From Chlamydomonas reinhardtii (taxonomy: Eukaryota; Chlorophyta; Chlorophyceae; Chlamydomonadales; Chlamydomonadaceae): 64,000 nt of DNA. Under the pieces are notes generated by a model, which was not told the DNA's origin, did not search any database, and saw only the letters and a program-made list of their open reading frames with translations. Made by a program: the position numbers and the translations under genes. Where the stretch lies: assembly GCF_000002595.2 (NCBI RefSeq), contig NC_057019.1, forward strand, positions 2,352,362 to 2,416,361, in the 5' to 3' direction. Shown here piece after piece: positions 42,946 through 52,108 of this stretch. How positions within the stretch are numbered: position 1 is the first letter of the stretch; every line of letters starts with the position of its first letter.

Positions 42946-43707
42946 TCACGCGGCGGCGGTGATGCGCTCGCGGTCCAGCAGGTACGTGTGCGACGAGGTG
43001 CACTGCGGGCAAGGCATAGCAAGCACAAGATCACATGACGACAGGACTCCCCCCCCGAAAGCGCGCGGGGCGGGCGCGCACAAAAGCCCCTTTAAGTCCA
43101 GCTTCATATCTTGTCAACAGTGCTTCACACACAGTGGATCCAGTTTCAATGTACCGATACGTCACGCGTAGCCAGCTACTTAGAGCCCAAACACCGGCTC
43201 ACCATCTCTAGCTCCGGGACATCGTCCACCGGCACTAGCAGGTCCCGCACTGAGAAATGCATGCTGCTGTCAAAGCGCCAGCATCTGTAAAGCAGCGAGC
43301 GCTTGGCGCGACCGCTGGAGCTTATGGAGCCTGCGGGCGACGGCCTTGCGCTGTGGTCCATCGCGTGGACGAGGCCGGGGAAGAGGAAGCTGCCATCATC
43401 GGCATCCTCCGACTGCGGGGGTGGAAGAGTTGGGCCTTTTGTGAAGCAGGAGCCCGTTGTGAACTCGCAACGGGGCCGCACCGCAGATGCAGCGGAAAGT
43501 GCCAAGTCCCAACGGTCGAATGACTGCATTCTCGGCCACACCAAATCCCGAGCCGCCAGCACCCTTAAAACAATGTCTAAACTCTCGGCTCTAAACTCAT
43601 CGCTGTCCCGGAGTGTCAACAATGTGTATGGAGCGTCACGTTTGGACCCGCGTGTGCGACTGCCCCGCTCCCTTCATTCAGCTCACATTCATATGAAGGT
43701 CAGACAT
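42946..43707 (-). CDS. Possible small protein of 95 residues, 3 exons, unknown
   Basis: I do not recognise it. Exons in transcript order: 43707-43687 (7 codons), 43412-43203 (70 codons) and 43002-42946 (18 codons plus stop). All borders fit splice consensus (AAT|GTGAGC, CCCCGCAG|TCG, ATG|GTGAGC, GCCCGCAG|TGC) and all are phase 0. The product begins MSDLHMNSEDADDGSFLFPG. Its centre is basic (RAKRSLLYRCWRFDSSMHF). An acidic stretch follows (LLVPVDDVPELEM), and it ends CTSSHTYLLDRERITAAA. No signal peptide or membrane segment is seen. The last two exons are the better supported part; the 7-codon first exon could be wrong and a longer protein is possible. Confidence 0.45.
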
Positions 43708-44805
43708 TGCAGTGCCTGATGCCAAAGTGGAAGGCCAACTCAGTTCGGGCGCTTGCAAGAAGGAGTACCTTGCGTTGCGTCAGTGCAGAATTGCCGATTC
43801 GTAATAGTGAGCGCTAGGCAAGTTTTAATACGCAGTTGTGTTAGCAATGCTCGTGTATGGAGTGTAATGTCCAAAGCAAAGTGTCGGGGGGGCTGCTCGG
43901 CCCGCGTCGGCATTGATGCAGTCGAGACTCGCCCCATCGCAAGCAGCTGCGCAGCTCAAATACACGTCTTAGATATGGCGCTATACAGTGTTACTATGTA
44001 CAGTAAAATCTGGCCAGAAGACGTCGAGCTAACGGGATTACGGGAACAACACGAAATCGCCTGACAGTTGCGGCCAATCGGCCCCGTTGGCTTTCCCTTT
44101 TTGACGAAATTAGGAAAGGCTGCTGAAAGCTTGTCAACCATTCAGGGTGGGGGTTTCAACGGTCGCGCCTCGTTATATGTGGCGAAGCGTGGCAAAGCGT
44201 GCCTTGATCCCAGCACTTCCCAGCTTTGAGATGACTCCCTGCTCGACCTGAATGACCTGGTAGTCTTGTAAGCAGTCAACAAGCGCCCCCGTCTCCCCCG
44301 TGGAACTGTTCCTTGAAGAAGTTGATTCTTGAGGGGACCAGGGGCACCGATGGGGATAAACTGGGCACGCCTGTTGGAGAGAGTGCGAGGCGATAGGATA
44401 GCACGGGATAGCCGACCGCAGCAACGCGCGGGCCCACACAAACGCAGAGACAATTTGTAGGCAGTTTGTAACTCCAGTGGAAGCCGATATAGTGGACAGT
44501 TTGCAAGCAATGTTGTTGAGCGTGCAGGTGAAAGGGGACGTGGCCAGGGGCAGGGGTTACAGCCGCGCGGCATGGCGTGGCGCCATCGAGCACAACATTC
44601 CCGCAATTCTTTGCATACTTGCCCATTTTGCGGCGGGGGCACAACGGACAAGTAAATATAAAATGTAGAGTGCAGAGGACGAAACATCGGTGAAACATCG
44701 TGCATCGGCTTCTTTTACACTGCGCCTGGCGATAGATCATTTGCAGTCTACGTATGTCAGTTCTGCAACGCCTATACTCGCGCGTAGAGCACTCTTGTTG
44801 CCCAC
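43708..44805. other. Divergent spacer, no gene seen
   Basis: About 1.1 kb between the small minus-strand gene and the ankyrin-type gene. No coherent coding model; presumably promoters. Confidence 0.4.
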
Positions 44806-47795
44806 ATGACTGCGCCAAGCGCAGGGTCACCTTCGGCCACAGCCCACGGCAACAACTGCGAGGAGGTCGCCGACCCCTCGCGCGTGTGGCTCCCGGACAT
44901 CGTCTCCCGCATCGCTGACTTCCTCGCCCCCAACGAGGTTGCTGCCACTCTCCGGCTAGTGTGCAAAGCGACTGCCTCTTTCAAACCCGCGCCTGTTGAT
45001 GCCACGACCGGCGTCCCCGCAAGGCGCCAACAATTGAGGCCTCGTGCCGCCAACACAATTCGTCTGTCAGAGCCCGTGCCGCGCCATGCCTTCCACTCTC
45101 GCTGGATCGCAAGCGGCGGCCTGCATCGCCTAAGCCTGAGGCAGCGACAGCGGCTGCTGGCTCTAACCGCCGCCAGCGGCGACCTCACGAACCTCAGGGC
45201 GGCGGCCGCCGCTGCCGCCTGCAGCATAGGCTCAGAGGTCGCTGTAGCAGCGGCGGCGGCTGGCCGGCTGCACGTGCTGCGCTGGCTGCAGCGGCGGGGC
45301 GTGGGCATGGCGGGCTGGCAGGTGCTGGCGGCGGCGGCAGGTTCGGGGCGGCGGGAGGTGTTTCTGTGGCTGGTCGGGCGGCAGCGCGCCGCGGGTGGTG
45401 GTGAGGGAGCAGCCGTGGGCAGTGGGGCGGGCGGCGAGGAGGCGACTGGGCGCGGCAGCGACGGCGAGTTGGACGGCGAGGAGCTGTGTGCCGGCGCGGA
45501 GTCAGGCGAGGGAGAGGGTGATGACGATGATGAGGGCTCGAAGGGCAGTGCCGGCGGCCGTGCGATTCGGGCGATTCGGGACCGGAGCTGCAGCCGAGGC
45601 GAGGCGCATCCATGGAGCTATGAGGCGGTGGCGGTGGCGGCGGCGCGGGCGGGGCAGGCCGACATGCTTCCATGGCTGGCGGGGCTGTGGCGGGCGCAAT
45701 GGCGCGAGCGGGAGCAGCAGCCGGCCCTCATTGGCCGCAACCGGGTGGTGGATGTGATGGAGGCTGTAGCAGAGGGCTGCAGCGCCGACACGTTCGTACG
45801 GCTGTACGACGAATGGGTGGGGCCGGGGCGGGAGGAGGCGGGCGGCGACGGTGATGGTGGAGGTGGTGGAGGTGGCGGTGGCGGTGGCGACGGCGGTGAC
45901 GCAGGGGAGGGCCGGCGGGCGCGCCGGCCGGTGCTTCGCCCCTGGGAGGCGGCGCAGGTGGTGGCTGCTGCTGCGGGCAGCCCCCTGCCCTGCTGGGAAG
46001 CCAAGCTGGTGTTCCTGGCGGATGTCGGCTACAGCCTCAGTGCCGCCGCCGGCGGCCGCGCTACAGCCCGCCCCGACTGGCGGCGGCGGCTGGATTGGCT
46101 CGAGGGGGCGGCAGCAGCAGCCGCAGGAGTACCTCCGCCGCTGCCGCCGCCAGGGGCTGCGGCTGCAGCCGGACTGGGCTTTGGCCCGGCGGCGGTGCCA
46201 GCGGTGCAGGCGGTTGCGCCGCCGCCGCTGCCATTACCGCCACTGGATGCAGAGCTGGCGCGTGCGGCGGCGTGTGTGGGTAACGCTGAGGCGGTGCGCT
46301 ACGTGTGCGTGGAGCGGGGCGCGCGGTTGAGCCTGGCGCAGTCGCGGCGGGCGGTGGCGAACGCGGTGGAGGGCTGTCACTTGGAGTGTCTGGAGGTGAG
46401 AGGGGGACACAGGCCGTGTTGCTGAGTAACAACTAAATGAACAGGACGAGGCCCGCTCCTTGTACCGTCCGTGCAATCAGAAGATCTACAGACTCAGTTC
46501 CCTCGCCACGCCCCCCACACACCACCTCCCAGGCGCTGCGGGAGCATTGGGACGACGGCAGCCGCGGCTGGCTACTGCTGAAGGCAGTGGAGGCGGAGGC
46601 GCTGCCGGTGCTGACGTGGATGGAGGGGCAGCTGGGCGCCGCGGCTGTAGCAGCCGCCGTGCGCGGAGCCAGCGCCGGCGGCGGCAGCGCCAGCGAACTG
46701 CTGGCGGCGGCCGTGACGGCAGACTTGCTCTGGGTGGATGGGGGCTGTAGCAGCAGCGGCGCAAGGGGAGGAGGAGGAGGAGGAGGAGGAGGAAGGGGGA
46801 CCGGCGGCTGCAGCTCGGAGGTCGCACTGCTGGAGTGGCTCAAGGCCCACTGCGGCGGCTTGCACGGCGGCGGCCGTAGCAGCAGCAACGGCGGCGGCGA
46901 AAGCAGTAGCAGCAGCTGCAGCAACAATACCCCTGATGATACAACTTCTGGCGCAGCGGAGGCTGCGGCGACGGCACTTGAGGAGGCGGCGGCGGCGGCC
47001 GTTGGCAGGGGTGATGCTGCTGCAATGGACGCGGAAGCCCAGTTTGGAATCTTCGTGGCGGCGGCGGCGGCGGGCAACGGCGCGGCGTTGGAGTGGCTGG
47101 CAGCTGAGGGATGCCACATGGGGGTGAGTGGCACGTCGCAGCGCGGGTATGGCGGTTTCGGGAGGGGACCGCGAGGAGCCGTTTGGGTTCGGAGAGTATC
47201 GTGCGTGAGGGTGCATCTGGGCTAACCCAGTCGTTATAAGTGAGGAGCACCAGGGAAAGGTGCGGGAGCACTCGGTGTGTGGGTATCGGCGCATCCTCAC
47301 ACCCGCGCAGGCTATCACACCGCAACCGCACGCACCAGGTTCTTGAACCACGACCCTCACTTGTGCCCTGCCCCCACGCCTTTGGTCACTCCCCCCTCCT
47401 CCCTCCCCCGCCTCCTCCCGCCCACGGTGGACTTTCTGGTGATGATGGGACTTTTTCGTTGGGCCCGGGCACATAACCTCTCCCCCCCCACACCCCCGCG
47501 CCGCCAGAGCTGCGGCCTGCCGTACGCACGTGCTGCCCACAACGGCGACATGGGCACGTGTGCCACCCTGCGCCGCCTGGGCTGCCCCTGGGCCCCCGGC
47601 GGGGCCACCTTCCGGGCCGCGGTGTACGACGGCCGCGGGCACTGCGGGGCGCTGCCGGCGCTGCAGTGGCTGCGGAGGGAGGGGTGTCCGGTGGACTGGG
47701 GCACGGCGCTGGCGGCGGCAGATGACGCGGGCGAGGACGCCTGTCCGCATGTGCGGCGGTGGCTGGAGGCGGCGCGGCGGAGGGGCGCGGCGTGA
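44806..47795 (+). CDS. F-box-like / ankyrin-type repeat protein, 3 exons
   Basis: Exons 44806-46395, 46533-47123 and 47508-47795 join in phase to 822 residues. Residues about 27-60 (VWLPDIVSRIADFLAPNEVA, then TLRLVCKA) resemble an F-box. From about residue 125 degenerate ankyrin-like units follow, each with an Ala-rich helix and a pattern such as AGRLHVLRWLQRRG, AGQADMLPWLAGLW, GNAEAVRYVCVERG, GNGAALEWLAAEGC and GDMGTCATLRRLGCPW. Gly/Ala/Asp-rich low-complexity blocks (for example near 45840-45900) separate them. Such F-box plus ankyrin proteins form a large family in Chlamydomonas; most have no known function, and a role as a ubiquitin-ligase adaptor is inference from the F-box. It is not related by sequence to its neighbours. 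Confidence 0.85.
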
Positions 47796-49140
47796 CGAGC
47801 GGCGGTGTGGGGGTCGGGGGGCTCGTGAGGTGGCTGGATACGGGCCCCGGGTTGCTGCTGCTACAGCACTGCTGTGCCGCTGCAGTTCATGTCGGGTGAT
47901 ACGTGGGTTGGGGGTTGGGGCTCGCTCTTGGTGTGCCCGGCAGTGCGACACAGAGCATGCTGGCTCGCTCTGAACTGTACTGATTGAGCAGTGTTTGTGG
48001 CGCGGCTTTGTAAAGTTTTGGTGTACTGAGGTGGATGGAGAAGCTATCGAGCTCTCGGAGCCTGTATTGCCTGTATGGCAGCGTTGCGCGGGTCTTTCAT
48101 GTGTGGGCCCCCACCTGCTGCCCTGCCCGCGTGGCTGACTCTTGGACCAATATGGGATGATTTCGTGCTGTGACGCAAACTACCGGTATACGGTACGAAC
48201 TGCGTCGCTCATGACTGCTGTGTTATGAATGGGGCGAGTGTCAAGCCCCGCCTGTACAAGGACACGTTCGGCGGTCATGTATAGGCACTGGCAGGTAGGC
48301 ATCCGGCAGCGGGTGTTCAAGCAAACTAGCTAGCGACAAGCGTCCCTGCCTGCTGTGGCGTCGTTTGGCTTGATTCTGTGACGAGACTTACCGCGCTGTT
48401 TACGTACGGCGTTGCGTGCTGTAACGCGCTGCAACAGGCCACAAATCGTGCCACAAACGCTGGCCGACCGGAGGGTAGTGGGAATGTTTGCCGACCCGGT
48501 CAATGTGGGGGAGGGTGTTCGGTCGCCAATCTGCCGTGTTTTGGCCAGCTGAACTCGGTCCGCCAACTTGAGCTGGCCGACTCGGCAATCTAGCTGGCCG
48601 GGCTTGCTTTGGGTTCTGCACTGAGCTATCCTCCTCTGTAACCATCTTTGCGCCCCCCTGCCTCGGCCAATCAACATGTGATGTGCTAATCCACCGCCAG
48701 CAGCTCGCAGCTCACAGGCAACAGAGGCAACCACACAACCAGCAGGCTTTCATTATGCTTGGAGCCACCCCCGCCCCCCGCCCCTCTCCATCTCTGCTGT
48801 CATTCATCCGTCCCTGGCGTGTGATTGCTTGCATCTTTACAACTTACAACCGGCGTACCATAACTCCACGCCCCCAGGTCCCACGCATGCAGCAAAGTGA
48901 ACAGACACAACCACACCACCAACGTCGCTCATGTCTACAAACAGGTCAAGGAGCTGCGAAACATGCAGTGCCAACCTGTAGGACGTTTCCACGACCATCA
49001 ATCTGCGCAACGAGCGACGCATGCGCTTATCATTCGTCTCTCACACACACACGTAGTCCGTTGCGTGGAGCACTTGAAGCACGCAAGGTTTCCGCAAGTT
49101 TGTTAGCAGCAGCCAGCAGCGAGCCAGCGCGCTCACCCCA
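47796..49140. other. Spacer after the ankyrin-type gene
   Basis: 3' flank of the ankyrin-type gene, with TGTAA at 48009-48013. The stretch 48450-48610 holds several GGCCAGCT / GCCGAC repeats of unclear meaning. No gene model supported. Confidence 0.4.
48009..48013 (+). terminator. Putative poly(A) signal of the ankyrin-type gene
   Basis: TGTAA 214 bp after the stop codon. Confidence 0.45.
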
Positions 49141-49206
49141 CCAGCGACAGCGGCATCATCACTCTTGTCACACACACACACACACTCTGTCGCTTGTCAC
49201 GCAAGC
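49141..49206. repeat. Free copy of the palindrome-centre hairpin
   Basis: CCAGCGACAG, the core CGGCATCATCACTCTTGT, then CTGTCGCTTG and TCACGCAAGC. This matches the hairpin at the centre of the palindrome at 49331-49950 but stands alone, without the long arms. The loop carries an (AC)n run. Confidence 0.7.
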
Positions 49207-49330
49207 TGCGGCTTCGGGTCCCGTAGGTCCCAGCCATGCGTTAGGCTCTCCCCACTCCGCTCTGCGTGCATGATGCAAGTGCCATGACGCCCGCTGAGTG
49301 CCCCTCCTGCTATGCTGCTACCATGTATGG

Positions 49331-49950
49331 CTAGCCAGCCTGCAGGACGTATTCACGCCGTACCGCCGCTGGCGGTTGCCTAGCCTGGCGGCACATGCGT
49401 TCATGGTCGGTATCCTGGATGGCGAGGCGCTGGAGGCTCGGCCCGACCTGGAGACGGACCTGCAGGTGCCGCTGGTCAGCATGGACCTGCAGACGCCGGC
49501 GTGGGGCGAGGGCGCGCCCACGATGAAGTTGCCGCTGGAGGTGTACCGGTTCGGCGATGAGGGCAGCCTTGTGGCGGCACCAGAGGCGGAGTGAGGAGCG
49601 GGGTGCTTGCGTGACCAGCGACGGAGCGGCATCATCACTCTTGTTGCATACACGCTCCGTCGCTGGTCACGCAAGCACCCCGCTCCTCACTCCGCCTCTG
49701 GTGCCGCCACAAGGCTGCCCTCATCGCCGAACCGGTACACCTCGAGCGGCAACTCCATTGTGGGCGCGCCCTCGCCCCACGCCGGCGTCTGCAGGTCCAT
49801 GCTGACCAGCGGCACCTGCAGGTCCGTCTCCAGGTCGGGCCGAGCCTCCAGCGCCTCGCCGTCCAGGATACCGACCATGAACGCCTGTGCCACCAAACTA
49901 GACGACTACCAGCGACGGTACGGCGTGAACATGCCGTGCAGGCTGGCGAG
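49331..49950. repeat. Large palindrome 1: tail-to-tail duplicated coding fragment
   Basis: Inverted repeat with arms of about 298 bp (49331-49628 and 49653-49950) and a 24-bp loop. Identity is very high within about 200 bp of the centre and falls to roughly three quarters at the outer ends. Each arm reads toward the centre as the same peptide: AFMVGILDGEALEARPDLET, then DLQVPLVSMDLQTPAWGEGA, LEVYRFGDEGSLVAAPEAE and a stop. So two copies of a gene end face each other. I do not recognise the protein. A transcript across the centre would fold into a long hairpin. Confidence 0.85.
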
Positions 49951-50658
49951 CTGGGTGGGCCGGAACCGGCACGCCAGCTCCAGCACAGCCAGCGACGTTG
50001 TGAGCTGCTCTCGTGCCTGGCTGATTCCTGTTGCAGGGGTGGCGGCGAGAGTCAACTGAAGTGTGGGTTCAGATGCAGGCGGGATGGGGGAGTACATGGT
50101 AGCGGCATAGCAGGAGGGGCACTTGCGGGCGTCATGGCACCACTTTGGACTGGGGAGAGCCTAAAGTACGGCTGGGATCTACGGGACCCGCAGCCGCAGC
50201 TCAATCAAACCGCCGACCTTGATTGCATGCTGCATGTCCCTGGCCAACAAGCGCGAGCGGCTAACACAGACGCTCCCATGACCCATTCTTGTTTTATTTA
50301 TCCCTACGCCAGCAGCTGCTGGCCTACTTCAAGGTGCCTGAACAGCCAGCAACTAGCCAGCCCGCCCCAAGCAAAACGTCTGCGTCCTCCTCCCTCCCGG
50401 GAAGCCCACCCTGCTCCCCCATGTCTCTGCCACGTCCCCTCCAGCTCTCCCTAGCGCCTACAGGCTCCGGACGCCCTCTCCTGCATGAGGGCACCCGGAT
50501 TGGCAGAGCCGTGTGGAGCCGTCCGCGGCCCGCACCCTGGATCTCCCCTACAGCGTCAGCATCGCCTGTACATGTGCAAGGCCGCGGTGGATGGTCGTGC
50601 TGCGTCAGGAACAGGAAAGGGCGGTCAGGACTAACGACGACAAGTGAGCAGCAATCTT

Positions 50659-51257
50659 GCTGTGGTGACCAGCATCAACCGCCGCATGAGCAATCCGAAG
50701 AACCAGCAAGCCGCGATAGCAAGCGCGGTGGATGCACTGGCGCGCGGGCAGGGCGCAATTGCGGAGCTGCTGGTCATACAGAACCTTCCAGCCGGCCTTC
50801 GTGGGTGCAAGCAAGCGTGCATTACGACGGCCGCCCAGCTGGACAAGCTCATCGGCCCAGGCACGGCCGCGGCGGTGGAACGAGAGCTCCTGAGCAGCAG
50901 CGAGCGCGCGGTGGTTCCTGGTACTGCGCGCACTGCTGCAGGCCGCGGCACTCGAGCGGGACCGCGTGTCCAAAGCTTTCGAGGAGCTGCCGCCGCAGCA
51001 GTGCGTGCAAGGCCAGGCGGCATCGCTCGGTACTGCCCAGCAGCTCTCGTTCCACCGCCGCGGCCGTGCCTGGGCCGACGAGCTTGTCCAGCTGGGCGGC
51101 CGTCGAAAGCCGCGCTCGTTGCACCCACGAAGGCCGGCTGGAAGGTTTTGGATGACCAGCAGCTCCGCAATTGCGCCCTGCCCGCGCGCCAGTGCCCCCA
51201 TCTCGCTTTCCCGCTTTCCAGTTTGCCCATGCTGCGGTTGATGCTGGTCACCGCAGC
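50659..51257. repeat. Large palindrome 2: tail-to-tail duplicated coding fragment
   Basis: A second, unrelated inverted repeat with arms of about 260 bp around a centre near 50960. Outer anchors are GACCAGCATCAACCGC (50667) and its reverse complement ending at 51249. Both arms code, toward the centre, for blocks such as ALARGQGAIAELLVIQNLP and AAQLDKLxGPGTAAAVEREL. The arms differ by substitutions and small indels, more than in palindrome 1. The protein is unknown; it looks helical. No flanking element ends were recognised. Confidence 0.8.
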
Positions 51258-52108
51258 AAGAATCCTGTCAAACCTGTTTGAAACCTGTCGTCCATGCTCG
51301 CCGTGTCGTCCCGGCTTTGCTCGCTTGAAGCTGCCTCCACTATGACGTTGCGCCCTACCCGCCGAACACGGCCTTTTGCACTTGCCATCATGGTTATAAC
51401 TGAGCACTGTTCACCGCGGGCTGGCGTGGGCGAACACGAACACCTCATTTATGCGCTATGTGCTTATTGCAGCTGCAATCAAATATACAGCTAGCAGCTA
51501 CAAAGCTATCTCCAAGTCATTAAGGTTTGATTGGAGAGCGGGCCGTGCTCCGCTGAGCAGTGCGGATGGTTGCACGGGTTTGTCACGCAAAGGGGCCCAA
51601 TCCCATCCATACCATAGAAGTATACGATAAAACTGGCCCATCTTCGCGGGCAGGGCTCTCTGGCCCTCCTGCTGGGCAAGCAGGTCGGGTCCGGGCCGAA
51701 GAAACGAAAGCAGTCTACCGATACCAAGCCCGATGATGATAAATCTCACGAGAAATTGGCGAAGCGGTCTCGACCACCTGAAGGTAAACTGCTCAAGTTC
51801 TCCGGACCGGAAGCCCGGCGCAGCAGGCGCAGCACTTCCGAAGCGCGGGAACGCGCAAACTCACCCTGGCTCACTGCTCGCACATCCATGTCATAATAGG
51901 TCACCATAATGCAGATGCCGGGTACCGGGGGAGCTCTGATAGCGCAGCTGCGCGGAGCGCCGCGCCCCCCACGGCTCGCCGGCCATCGGTTGCGGTAGCG
52001 GCCAGGCCGCCCCGGGCGCCGGGCAGCAGAGCCCCAGGCCGCTCTGCCGCTGGCGCTGGCGCCACTGGCTCCACGTCGGGCGCTCCTCGGGCGCCAGCGG
52101 CAGCGGCT
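51258..52108. other. 5' region of the FAN1 gene
   Basis: It holds no separate gene that I can support. The reading frame of the first recognised FAN1 exon stays open upstream of 52109 to about 51900 without an ATG, so an upstream FAN1 exon or 5' UTR probably lies here. Confidence 0.4.

Noticed and set aside
43741-44705. Overlapping open frames of 60-190 codons on both strands
   Set aside because: No frame shows family likeness, consistent splice sites or biased codon use; treated as spacer.
45194-46004. Long Pro/Arg-rich minus-strand frames opposite the ankyrin-type gene
   Set aside because: Antisense shadows of Gly/Ala-rich codons; the plus strand has the F-box-like start and ankyrin units in one frame.
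48450-48610. Recurring GGCCAGCT / GCCGAC words suggesting a small repeat array
   Set aside because: The spacing is irregular and the units differ too much to define a repeat with confidence.
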